Shown piece by piece: positions 17,587 to 24,824 of a stretch of DNA of 41,587 nucleotides; positions within the stretch are counted from its first letter, which is position 1, and the number at the start of each line of letters is the position of its first letter. Under the pieces are notes generated by a model, which was given only the letters and a program-made list of their open reading frames with translations, was not told the DNA's origin and made no database searches. Source of the stretch: Opitutaceae bacterium UBA2377 (GTDB lineage: Bacteria; Verrucomicrobiota; Verrucomicrobiia; Opitutales; Opitutaceae). Position numbers and translations under genes: made by a program. The stretch lies in contig DDSZ01000032.1 of the NCBI GenBank assembly GCA_002344205.1, forward strand, positions 39,945 to 81,531, given 5' to 3'.

Positions 17587-18584
17587 GGCCGCAACTCCAC
17601 GGTCTGGCCGTCGCGCAGCGCAGGCGGCAGATCCAGCACGACGGTCTCGCCGGCTTCCAAACCGGCCAGGATCACCGTCCGGCCTTCACGAGATCCGCCG
17701 GTTTTTACGAGACGCAACCGCGCGCGGCCCTCGGCGACGACAAAGACCCGCTCCATCTGGCCGAGCACGGAAACCGCTCCGGCCGGCGCGAGGATGAGGG
17801 TTTCATCACCCGCGGGCCACAGGACGCGCACGAACTGGCCGGAACGCGCGGCGGCATCGGCCGGAAGATCAATGCGGACGAGCCGGGAACGCGAGGCGAT
17901 GTCGGCCGATGGGGAAATTTCCGCCAGCCGGCCGGCGAGGGTGATGCCATCGAGCATCAAGTTCACGGCGACGCCAGGCGCGAGCGCGGGCAACGAATCC
18001 GGCACCGCCGCCTCGGCTTGCAGCCGGCTCGTTCCCTCCAGCGCAAACAGCGGCTGGCCGGGTGCGGTTAGATCGCCCGGTTTGACAAAGTCCGCCGTGA
18101 TCACGCCCGCAAACGGAGCGGTGATCCGGGTGTAGGAAAGCAACGTTTCGGCCTCGGCGACCGCGGCCTGCGCCAACTGCAGCCGATCGGCGGCACTGCG
18201 GACGGACTCGGCCGGCGTGGCGCCCTGGGCTTCAAGGCTGCGTTCGCGGGCAAAGTCACGCTCAGCCTGCTGCAAGGTTGCCCGGGCCTGGGCGAGCCGC
18301 GCGGAAATCTCGCCGGCTTCAAGCGTCACCAGCAACTCACCCGTGGCCACCGGCCGGCCGACCGCGAGTTTGCTTTGCGTGACGAGGCCCATGACCCGGG
18401 CCGCGACCACGGCCCGGTCCTGCGGGCGCACCGTGCCGGCCACCGGCCGGATTTGGGCAACCGTTTCAGTTGTCGTCACGGCCACGCGGACGGACGCCGC
18501 GGGAGCCGAGGCCACCGGGGCGGGCCCGGGTCGGGCGCAACCGGTGACAAGAGCGGGCAAAAGCAAAAGGATCAGGCGCATCAT
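17583..18584 (-). CDS. RND periplasmic adaptor (membrane fusion) lipoprotein
   Basis: 333 residues from ATG 18584; an adjacent ATG at 18581 is equivalent. The signal [16 protein letters not shown] ends in a lipobox with Cys16, so it should be lipid-anchored. The order is that of HlyD/AcrA-like adaptors: first lipoyl half ([17 protein letters not shown]), a helical hairpin with [29 protein letters not shown], second lipoyl half ([21 protein letters not shown]), beta-barrel and membrane-proximal domains. It joins the pump to an outer-membrane channel. It follows the DUF2892 gene by 13 bases and overlaps the pump start. Confidence 0.9.
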   Translation of the reverse strand: MMRLILLLLPALVTGCARPGPAPVASAPAASVRVAVTTTETVAQIRPVAGTVRPQDRAVVAARVMGLVTQSKLAVGRPVATGELLVTLEAGEISARLAQARATLQQAERDFARERSLEAQGATPAESVRSAADRLQLAQAAVAEAETLLSYTRITAPFAGVITADFVKPGDLTAPGQPLFALEGTSRLQAEAAVPDSLPALAPGVAVNLMLDGITLAGRLAEISPSADIASRSRLVRIDLPADAAARSGQFVRVLWPAGDETLILAPAGAVSVLGQMERVFVVAEGRARLRLVKTGGSREGRTVILAGLEAGETVVLDLPPALRDGQTVELRP

Positions 18585-18597
18585 CGGATGGCAGGGT

Positions 18598-18816
18598 TCA
18601 ACGTCCACCCCAGTGGATGACACCGGCCTCATCCAGCCACCCCAGCCGGCGCAGGAGCAGCGAGGGCGGGCAGAAGCCGGTGAAGACGGATTGGATGAGG
18701 TTCAGGCCCGCAAAGGCCGGCAGCAGTAGCCACCAGGGACTGACAAAGTGGGTGAGCAGCACGCCGGCCAGGACGACCGAGCCGGCGAGGAGACGGATGA
18801 GGGATTCGATTTTCAT
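18598..18816 (-). CDS. DUF2892 (YgaP-like transmembrane) protein
   Basis: 72 residues from ATG 18816. Two membrane helices (about 8-24 and 28-46) surround the conserved GLNLIQSVFTGFCPPSLLL; the Cys-Pro after the second helix is a family hallmark. In E. coli YgaP this domain is fused to a rhodanese; here the rhodanese is a separate gene of the same operon. It is the first gene of the operon and starts 19 bases from an operator-like dyad shared with arsR. The molecular function of the domain is not established. Confidence 0.85.
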   Translation of the reverse strand: MKIESLIRLLAGSVVLAGVLLTHFVSPWWLLLPAFAGLNLIQSVFTGFCPPSLLLRRLGWLDEAGVIHWGGR

Positions 18817-18826
18817 GGGGTTAGGA

Positions 18827-18861
18827 TTGACTTTATATGAGCATATACGCATATACTTGAA
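18827..18861. promoter_or_regulatory. Divergent promoter and ArsR-type operator
   Basis: The dyad ATATG-AG-CATAT (18835-18846) is followed by GCATATAC in two direct copies (18841-18856). Plus strand: TTGACT (18827-18832) and TATACT (18852-18857), 19 bases apart, drive arsR. Minus strand: TTCAAG (18861-18856) and TATAAA (18837-18832) drive the DUF2892 operon. The dyad lies inside both promoters and 18-19 bases from both start codons considered, so binding of the regulator would block both. Confidence 0.65.
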
Positions 18862-18891
18862 ATCATGTCAAGCCGTGTTTCCCTCCCGTGC

Positions 18892-19227
18892 ATGGGAAAA
18901 AAGAGTCCGCTGTCCGAAGCCGCGCTGGAGCTGGTGGCGCGGCGTTTTGCCGTGCTGGCCGAGCCGATGCGCCTGCGGCTGCTGCAGGCGTTGTTCGACG
19001 GCGAGAAGAACGTCGGTGAGCTGGTGGAGGCGGTGGACGGCACGCAGGCCAATGTTTCCCGCCACCTGCAGACGCTCACGGCGGCGCACGTGCTGGGCCG
19101 GCGCAAGGAAGGCCTGCAGGTTTTCTACCGGATCATCGACCCGACGATCTTCAAGCTGTGCGAGCTCGTCTGCGGCAGCCTGGAAAAAGGACTGAGCCGG
19201 CAGGCCGAGGCGCTGGCGGTGGAGTGA
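18892..19227 (+). CDS. ArsR-family winged-helix repressor
   Basis: 111 residues from ATG 18892, which leaves a leader of about 27 bases after the proposed promoter; an ATG at 18865 would add nine residues including a Cys but nearly coincides with the transcription start. The winged helix spans LAEPMRLRLLQALF, the recognition helix TQANVSRHLQTL (51-62) and the wing GRRKEGLQVFYRI. The metal motif CVC of ArsR/SmtB helix 3 is absent (NVGELVEAV). Cys90 and Cys94 in the last helix could sense thiol or sulfur state. Divergence from the RND operon implies it controls it. Confidence 0.85.
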   Translation: MGKKSPLSEAALELVARRFAVLAEPMRLRLLQALFDGEKNVGELVEAVDGTQANVSRHLQTLTAAHVLGRRKEGLQVFYRIIDPTIFKLCELVCGSLEKGLSRQAEALAVE

Positions 19228-19239
19228 AGCCCGACCGCC

Positions 19240-19845
19240 TCAGCGCGTGAGATCGTAGAGGGCGTAGCCAGCGAGCAGATTGGGACAGAGGCGACGCGGG
19301 GAGCGCCAGTTGCCGGCGAGGTGGGCGCGGCGGGCGATGCGGATGCCCTTCGCGGCGCAGAAGTGCTCGAAGTCGGCGATGGTCACCGGATTCGCCGGGC
19401 GGCTTTCGAACCACTCGGTGGTGTAAACTTGGTTGCGGAGCTTTCGGCCGCGAAACAGCGTGGCGAGGCGGTTCTTCCAGAAGCCGTGGTTGACGAAGCC
19501 GACCGTCAGCGTGCGGCCCACGCGCAGGGCTTCGAGGATGACGGCGGTGGGATCGTCCAGCTCCTGCACGGTGCGCGAGCAGATCACGCGGTCGAAGAAG
19601 CGGTCGGGAAATTCGCGCATGAAGGCGAGCATGTCGCCCTGGTAGGCGGTGACGCCGCGCTGCACGCAGGCGGTGATGCGGTGAAAGTCGAGATCCACCC
19701 CGATGCCGGCGACTTCCTTGGTCTGCGCGAGGTAGCCGAGCAGGGTGCCCCGGCCGCAGCCGAGATCAAGCACCCGGGTGCGGGGCTCCACCCAGTCCCC
19801 GATGATCTGCATGTCCACGGTGCGTTTTTCGACGAGCTTGGGCAT
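19240..19845 (-). CDS. metW: Methionine biosynthesis protein MetW
   Basis: 201 residues from ATG 19845, six bases after the metX stop. MetW is a methyltransferase-fold protein that almost always accompanies MetX and is needed for its activity in some bacteria. The SAM-like motif is VLDLGCGRGTLLGYL (25-39), preceded by the family opening DMQIIGDWVEPRTR. DRVICSRTVQELDDP and FVNHGFWKNRLATLFRGR are also typical. The longer open frame upstream is the shadow of metX. It ends 12 bases from the convergent arsR stop. Confidence 0.93.
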   Translation of the reverse strand: MPKLVEKRTVDMQIIGDWVEPRTRVLDLGCGRGTLLGYLAQTKEVAGIGVDLDFHRITACVQRGVTAYQGDMLAFMREFPDRFFDRVICSRTVQELDDPTAVILEALRVGRTLTVGFVNHGFWKNRLATLFRGRKLRNQVYTTEWFESRPANPVTIADFEHFCAAKGIRIARRAHLAGNWRSPRRLCPNLLAGYALYDLTR

Positions 19846-19850
19846 GGCGG

Positions 19851-21038
19851 TCAGATGCTGAAGTCCACCAGCACGGCGGCCTCGCGCTCGAGGAAGCTGC
19901 GGACAAGGGCGTAGAGATCCTCGGATTCGAGGAGAAAGGAATCGTGGCCGAGATCGGTGGCGAGCTCGGCATAGGTGGCGCGTTTGCCGGCGCGCAGCAG
20001 GGCGTGGACGATGGCGCGGTTTTGCTCCGGCGGGAAGAGCCAGTCGCTGGTGAAGCCGACGACGAGGGTCTCGGCCTGCACGGGCGCAAAGGCCGTCTCG
20101 ACCGAGCCGTAGGCGTGGGCGAGGTCGAACTGGTCGAGCGCGCGGGTGATGTAGAGGTAGGAGTTGGCGTCGAAGCGGTTGATGAAGCTTTGGCCCTGGT
20201 GGCGCAGGTAGCTCTCGACCTCGAACTGGATGTCGAAGGTGTAGGCGTCGCCGTTGGCCGTGCCCTTTTTCCGGCGCCCGAACTTCCGGTCCATCGAGGC
20301 ATCGGACACGTAGGTGATGTGTGCCATCATGCGGGCGATGGCGAGACCGGTGCGCGGGCCGGCCTCGCGGACGTAGTCGCCCTGGTTCCAGGCGGGATCC
20401 TGCATGATGGCCTGGCGGCCGACCTCGTTGAAGGCGATGGCCTGCGCGCCTTCGCGGGAGGTGGTGGCCATGGCGAGCAGGCGGCGGACGAAACCGGGAT
20501 ATTCGATGCCCCACTGCAGCACCTGCATGCCGCCCATGGAGCCGCCGATCGCGGCGTGCAGCGTGGCGACGCCGAGATGGTCGAGCAGGAGTTTCTGCGC
20601 GCGAACCATGTCGCGGATGGTGACGAAGGGAAACGCGATGCCGTAGGGCCGGCCGGTGGCGGGGTTGACCGAGGAGGGGCCGGTGGAGCCGACGCAGCCG
20701 CCGAGGCAGTTGGAGCAGATGACGAAGAAGCGGCGTGTGTCCACGGCCTTGCCGGGGCCGATGAGGTTGTCCCACCAGCCGGGCTTGCGGTCGTCGGTGG
20801 CGTGCCGGCCGGCGCAGTGGTGGTCGCCGCTGAGCGCGTGGCAGATGAGGATGGCGTTGTCGCGCGCGGCGTTGAGTTCGCCGTAGGTCTCGTAGCGCAG
20901 GGTGAAGCCGGGCAGCGACTGGCCGCTTTGGAAAGTGAACGGGGCGGCATGCACGAAGTCGCGCGACGCGACCACGCCCACGCTGCCGGGGTCGGCAACG
21001 GCGGGAGCACCGGCAGGCACATCATCCAGATCAGGCAT
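19851..21038 (-). CDS. metX: Homoserine O-acyltransferase MetX
   Basis: 395 residues from ATG 21038 (MPDLDDVPAG); an upstream frame to 21089 adds a Cys-rich stretch unlike the family. MetX acylates homoserine, with acetyl-CoA in most members and succinyl-CoA in some; the sequence alone does not settle which. It is an alpha/beta hydrolase: nucleophile Ser167 in GGSMGGMQ, Asp332 in FTSDWLFPP and His365 in DLGHDSFLLE. HALSGDHHCAG and CSNCLGGCVGSTGP are further family blocks. metW follows after 5 bases. Confidence 0.93.
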   Translation of the reverse strand: MPDLDDVPAGAPAVADPGSVGVVASRDFVHAAPFTFQSGQSLPGFTLRYETYGELNAARDNAILICHALSGDHHCAGRHATDDRKPGWWDNLIGPGKAVDTRRFFVICSNCLGGCVGSTGPSSVNPATGRPYGIAFPFVTIRDMVRAQKLLLDHLGVATLHAAIGGSMGGMQVLQWGIEYPGFVRRLLAMATTSREGAQAIAFNEVGRQAIMQDPAWNQGDYVREAGPRTGLAIARMMAHITYVSDASMDRKFGRRKKGTANGDAYTFDIQFEVESYLRHQGQSFINRFDANSYLYITRALDQFDLAHAYGSVETAFAPVQAETLVVGFTSDWLFPPEQNRAIVHALLRAGKRATYAELATDLGHDSFLLESEDLYALVRSFLEREAAVLVDFSI

Positions 21039-21119
21039 TCTGCAAGGACACAGCGCCCGCGCCGCCGACGCAAGCAGCGCAAGGGTCATACACGGGGCAG
21101 GACAGACGGGGCGGAGGGT

Positions 21120-21872
21120 TCACCCGTGCGCGGCGGCGCTGATCTCGTCGGACATTTCCTCGTTCGAGAAGACGTTCTGCACGTCGTCCAACTCCTCGAG
21201 GCCGTCGTGCAGCTTCACGAGCGACTGGGCGGTGGCGAGGTCGGTCACCGGCACATGGCTGGTCGGGATGTAGGAAATCTCGGCGCTCTCGGTCTTGATG
21301 CCGGCATTTTCCAGTGCGTGGCTGACCTTGTCGAAGAGGTGCAGGTCGCAGCGGACCTCGAAGCCGTGGTCGCTGGTGATGACGTCGTCGGCGCCGCACT
21401 CGAGCGCGACTTCCATGAGCCGGTCTTCGGTCGTCTGGTCCCGCGTAATCAGGAACTGTCCGGCGTGCAGGAACTGGAAGGCGACCGCGCCGCTTTGGGC
21501 GAGGTTGCCGCCCCAGCGGGCAAAGACGCTGCGGACGTCCTGCGCAGCGCGGGTCTTGTTGTCGGTGGTAACCTTGACGACAAAGGCGACGCCGCCGGGG
21601 CCGTAGCCCTCGTAGCTGATTTCCTCGTAAACGACGCCGGGGAGTTCGCCGGTGCCCTTCTTGATGGCACGGTCCACGTTTTCGGCGGGCATGTTGGCTT
21701 CGCGGGCCTTGAGGAGGAGGGTGCGCAGGCGGGCGTTGCCGTCGGGATCACCGCCGCCGGCCTTGGCGGTGAGGGTGATGTCGCGCGAGAGGCGGGAGAA
21801 TACCTTGCCCCGGCGGGCGTCGGTGACGGCCTTCAGGCGCTTGACCTTGGACCATTTGTTGTGACCGGCCAT
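21120..21872 (-). CDS. yebC: YebC/TACO1-family regulatory protein
   Basis: 250 residues. The N-terminus MAGHNKWSKVKRLKAVTDARRGKVFSRLSRDI and the segment ARLRTLLLKAREANMPAENVDRAIKKGTGE are diagnostic. YebC proteins were described as transcription regulators, and later work links members of the family to translation, including passage over proline stretches. The three-domain length is normal. It lies 90 bases after yidC, in the same direction, with an inverted-repeat element between them, so it may or may not share the yidC transcript. Confidence 0.93.
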   Translation of the reverse strand: MAGHNKWSKVKRLKAVTDARRGKVFSRLSRDITLTAKAGGGDPDGNARLRTLLLKAREANMPAENVDRAIKKGTGELPGVVYEEISYEGYGPGGVAFVVKVTTDNKTRAAQDVRSVFARWGGNLAQSGAVAFQFLHAGQFLITRDQTTEDRLMEVALECGADDVITSDHGFEVRCDLHLFDKVSHALENAGIKTESAEISYIPTSHVPVTDLATAQSLVKLHDGLEELDDVQNVFSNEEMSDEISAAAHG

Positions 21873-21889
21873 GAGGGGAGCAGCTTTCA

Positions 21890-21969
21890 GCGATAAGCAA
21901 TAAGCGGTAAGCCGGGGGGGAGGATGGAGGCGGATCGGAGCTTTTGGCTTAACGCTTAAAGCTTAGCGC
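21890..21969. repeat. 80-bp inverted-repeat element at the 3' end of yidC
   Basis: The 24-base arms 21890-21913 and 21946-21969 are inverted copies matching at 20 positions; each is made of TAAGC-type units. The right arm extends into yidC: its CGC-TAA supplies the last Arg codon and the stop codon. The left arm lies 17 bases before the yebC start. The fold could shape termination or mRNA decay between the genes. Confidence 0.65.
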
Positions 21970-23795
21970 TTTTTCGGCGTCACGTTCTTCACCGGCTTGC
22001 CGGGTTTGCCGGTGGCGGCGGGCGCGGGGGCGGGCAGCGGGTCGTCTTTCATGCGGTTGACGACGAGCTGCTGGCCGATGGTGAAGATGCCGTTGACGGT
22101 GGAGTAGAGCGCGAGCGCGCCCGAGAAGTTGTAGCAGAAGATGGTGAAGATCCACGGCATGAACTTGAAGATCTTCGCCTGCATGTTGTCGGTGGACGGC
22201 ATCGGCGTGAGCCGCATCTGGATGATCATCGTCGCGCCCATGAGGAGCGGCAGGATGTTGATCGGGAAACCGAAGACGCGGGCGACGGTGTCGGGTGCGG
22301 AGAGGTCGATCGACCAGAGAAACGGGGCGAAGCGCAGCTCGGCGGTGCTCTGCAGCATCTGGAAGAAGCCGAAGAAGAAAGGCATCGTGATGAGGATCGG
22401 CAGGCAGCCGCCCACGGGATTCACGCGGTGCTTCTTGAAGAGCTCCATCGTCGCGGCCTGCATCTTCTGGGGGTTGTCCTTGAATTTCTCGCGGATGGTC
22501 TGCATCTCCGGCTGCAGCTTGGCCATGCGCTTGGCGGACTTCGACGCGGCGAGCGTGGGCCAGAGGAAAACGATCTTGAGGATCAGGGTCGTGATGACGA
22601 TGGCCCAGCCCCAGGCCCAGGTGGGCGAGAGACTGACGATCCAGCCGTGGACCCACGTCATGATGGTGAGCAGGAGTTGGCTGAAGAACCGGAACATGCC
22701 GAAGTTCATCACCTTGTCCTGATCGGCGGTGAAGACGTCGCCGTTGGCGAGGCGGCGGTATTCCTTGGGGCCGACGTAGAGGTTGAGGCCTAGGGTGGTC
22801 TCGCCGCCGGGGGCGAGAGCGGGCACCTCGAACTGCGCGGCGCCGGTGATGCCGAAGTTCGGCTGGTTGGGTTTGTCGGCAAAAGCGGGCAGCTCCACGC
22901 GGCGCGTCACGAGGCCGGTGGCGGGGACGTCGGGCGTGGCGATGGCGGTGAAGAACTGGTTGCTCACCGAGGCCCAGGAGACGGGACCGGTGGACGACAG
23001 GAAGGCAAGGGGCTGGCTGGAACCGAAGCCGAACCAACTGAGGAAGCCGCCGCCTTCGAGCTTGGAGCGGGTGATGAAGGTGCGGTCCTTGCCGTCGGAA
23101 TAGCCGGTGGCGAGCTGCATGCCGTAGTCCACGGAGTTGATCGGCGCGGTGGTGCCGAGGCTGAGCGCGACGCGCGGCAGCGGCGTGGTCTGGTCGGTGA
23201 GGTTGCGGAAGGTGGTCTCGTGCCGGAGCTGGTAGGGGTCGGTCTTGGGGTCGGAGCCATCGGGCAGATAATAGCGGCGCGTGACCTCGATGCGGTTTTC
23301 AAACACGGCGCGGTAAACGGCTTCGTCGCCGGTCTTGCGCACGAGTTCGAAGCCGGTGTGCCGGTCGAGGCCGGGGAACTCGACGAAGGCGAGCATCGGG
23401 TCGGCATGGAGCTGGTTGAAGACGAACGGCTCGGCGCCGAGGCGTTCCGACGGGTAGATGAGGCGGCCCTTGAGGTCACGGGCGCGGAAGGCGACTTCGC
23501 GGATGGCGCCGCCGTGGTTGGTGAGGCGCACCTCGACGAAACTGTTGGCGAGCGAGATCACCTGGGCGCCGACCTCGTCGCGGGCGACGGCGGCCGCAAA
23601 AGCGGTTTGCGGCGGGGTGAGCGGCTGGCCCGCCGTGCCCGGCGCGGCTTCGCCCGGGGCGGGTGCGGCCGGTGCGGCGACGGCGGGCGATTGGGCCGGC
23701 GGGGCGGGCGGCGGCGCGTATTTTTGGCCGATGTAGAGGCTCGCGAAGGCGGCGAGCATGAGGAGCACGCCGATGGTGAGGTTCTTTTTGTCCAT
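21963..23795 (-). CDS. yidC: Membrane protein insertase YidC
   Basis: 610 residues, with the Gram-negative layout: an N-terminal anchor ([23 protein letters not shown]), a Pro/Ala linker, the large periplasmic P1 domain (about 75-370) and a five-helix insertase core. YidC inserts and folds inner-membrane proteins alone or with SecYEG. The core shows AKLQPEMQTIREKFKDNP and NPVGGCLPILITMPFFFGFF. The arginine in the hydrophilic groove (E. coli R366) appears as Lys in TLILKIVFLW. The start overlaps the yidD stop by one base (TAATG). Confidence 0.96.
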   Translation of the reverse strand: MDKKNLTIGVLLMLAAFASLYIGQKYAPPPAPPAQSPAVAAPAAPAPGEAAPGTAGQPLTPPQTAFAAAVARDEVGAQVISLANSFVEVRLTNHGGAIREVAFRARDLKGRLIYPSERLGAEPFVFNQLHADPMLAFVEFPGLDRHTGFELVRKTGDEAVYRAVFENRIEVTRRYYLPDGSDPKTDPYQLRHETTFRNLTDQTTPLPRVALSLGTTAPINSVDYGMQLATGYSDGKDRTFITRSKLEGGGFLSWFGFGSSQPLAFLSSTGPVSWASVSNQFFTAIATPDVPATGLVTRRVELPAFADKPNQPNFGITGAAQFEVPALAPGGETTLGLNLYVGPKEYRRLANGDVFTADQDKVMNFGMFRFFSQLLLTIMTWVHGWIVSLSPTWAWGWAIVITTLILKIVFLWPTLAASKSAKRMAKLQPEMQTIREKFKDNPQKMQAATMELFKKHRVNPVGGCLPILITMPFFFGFFQMLQSTAELRFAPFLWSIDLSAPDTVARVFGFPINILPLLMGATMIIQMRLTPMPSTDNMQAKIFKFMPWIFTIFCYNFSGALALYSTVNGIFTIGQQLVVNRMKDDPLPAPAPAATGKPGKPVKNVTPKKR

Positions 23796-24163
23796 TACTT
23801 GAAAAGGTCAGCGGGTGGGCGCGCAGACGCGTGGGCGCGTGCGCAGATCAGCCGGCGCGAAAGGGGCCTTGTCCGCCGTAGCCTTGGCGAAGGCGGAACG
23901 GGATCGAAGCCGCCCGGGTGGAGGGGCTGGCAGCGCAGCAGCCGGCGCACGGCGAGCCAGGTGCCGGCCAGCGCGCCGTGGGTGCGCAGGGCCTCGGCGG
24001 CGTAGTGCGAACACGTGGGGGCGAAGCGGCAGCCGCAGCCCGGCCCAAAGATGGCCGGCAGCACGGGCGAAAGGGTTTTCTGATACGTCCACACCAAGCC
24101 GAGCAACGCGGCGGTGGGCAGGCGCGCGAGCCGGGTCAGCAGGGTTGGACGGGTCTCAGGCAT
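23795..24163 (-). CDS. yidD: Membrane protein insertion efficiency factor YidD
   Basis: 122 residues from ATG 24163. YidD is a small membrane-associated protein that aids YidC. The core [35 protein letters not shown] and [18 protein letters not shown] is complete and ends at residue 90. The next 32 residues, rich in Arg, Pro and Ala, are not part of the usual protein; they are encoded by a repeat hairpin (23872-23897) and the DNA beyond it. The gene overlaps rnpA by 8 bases and yidC by one base. Confidence 0.9.
   Translation of the reverse strand: MPETRPTLLTRLARLPTAALLGLVWTYQKTLSPVLPAIFGPGCGCRFAPTCSHYAAEALRTHGALAGTWLAVRRLLRCQPLHPGGFDPVPPSPRLRRTRPLSRRLICARAHASARPPADLFK
23872..23897. repeat. 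Dispersed hairpin repeat inside the 3' coding end of yidD
   Basis: On the minus strand TCCGCC and GGCGGA form an outer 6-bp stem and GCC-AA-GGC an inner one, separated by TTC/TAC internal loops. The repeat covers yidD residues about 89-98, exactly where the conserved protein ends. In other frames it encodes RQGYGGQ or FAKATAD, peptide strings that I recall from many GC-rich genomes where this hairpin is highly repeated; that recollection is unverified here. Confidence 0.6.
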
Positions 24164-24509
24164 GGGTGGAGGCGGGCAGCCGGGCGCAGGCGGCGGTGAA
24201 TTTTTCCGCCAACGCGGGAAATTCCCAGCGGTTGACCGCGGCGCGGGCGACCAGCATGAGGTCGCAACCGGCGGGGACCAAGGTTTGGTGGCGGCGGAAC
24301 AGCTCGCGGAGGCGGCGCTTGGCGCGGGCGCGCTCGACGGCATTGCCGACCTGCGCGTAGGAGGCCACCACGCCGAGGCGGGCGGGGGCGGCATCGCCGC
24401 GGGCGAGCCACCAGAGCGTGAAGGCTCCGCAGTCAAGGCGACGGCCCTGTTCGCGGACGGTGCGGAAATCCCCCGGGCGGCGCAAATGCTGCTCTGGGCG
24501 GAAACGCAT
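24156..24509 (-). CDS. rnpA: Ribonuclease P protein component
   Basis: 117 residues. RnpA assists the catalytic RNA of RNase P in trimming tRNA 5' leaders. The N-terminal [24 protein letters not shown] and the basic helix [20 protein letters not shown], equivalent to the family RNR motif (usually NRIKR), are clear. The central strand [14 protein letters not shown] and the later [11 protein letters not shown] also fit. It lies 28 bases after rpmH and overlaps yidD by 8 bases, in the order conserved across bacteria. Confidence 0.92.
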   Translation of the reverse strand: MRFRPEQHLRRPGDFRTVREQGRRLDCGAFTLWWLARGDAAPARLGVVASYAQVGNAVERARAKRRLRELFRRHQTLVPAGCDLMLVARAAVNRWEFPALAEKFTAACARLPASTHA

Positions 24510-24537
24510 GGGGCAGCCGGCGGCGCTGGCGGTGAAA

Positions 24538-24675
24538 TCAGACGACGGTCAGGCGCTTGCGACCCTTGCGACGGCGGGACGAAAGGACCTTGCGGCCACC
24601 AACGGTGGCCTTGCGGGCGCGAAAACCGATCTGGCGGGCGCGCTTTTTGCGATGTGGGCGGAATGTAGGCTTCAT
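24538..24675 (-). CDS. rpmH: Large ribosomal subunit protein bL34
   Basis: 45 residues from ATG 24675, translated by hand from the minus strand: it begins [18 protein letters not shown], continues with [17 protein letters not shown] and ends in KGRKRLTVV. This matches bL34 (bacterial consensus MKRTYQPSK, HGFRARM and GRKVLAARR blocks). It is a structural protein of the 50S subunit and the first gene of the rpmH-rnpA-yidD-yidC cluster. A TTGACA on the minus strand (24728-24723) is a possible -35 element, without a convincing -10. No DnaA boxes or dnaA gene stand upstream. Confidence 0.95.
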   Translation of the reverse strand: MKPTFRPHRKKRARQIGFRARKATVGGRKVLSSRRRKGRKRLTVV

Positions 24676-24824
24676 GACTTTGGACGAAAAAGAGGGTCAG
24701 GAGTGCCGGACGGCCCGGGGGGTGTCAAGGGCGGTTTCCCCGGGGTAGTCCGTTGGTCATAATAGCCCGGATTTGGGCGATGGGCGGTTGTCAGGGGCGG
24801 AGGTCTCAATCACGGTGCCGGACC

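Noticed and set aside
18865..18891. N-terminal extension of ArsR with an extra Cys
   Set aside because: It would make the start codon coincide with the expected transcription start and adds residues unlike the family, although a leaderless message cannot be excluded.
19944..21896. 650-codon plus-strand frame across metX and yebC
   Set aside because: It spans two well-supported opposite genes and their gap and shows only low-complexity translation.
24676..24824. Possible replication origin upstream of rpmH
   Set aside because: The rpmH-rnpA cluster is often near oriC, but no DnaA boxes, AT-rich unwinding region or dnaA gene is visible in the gap.
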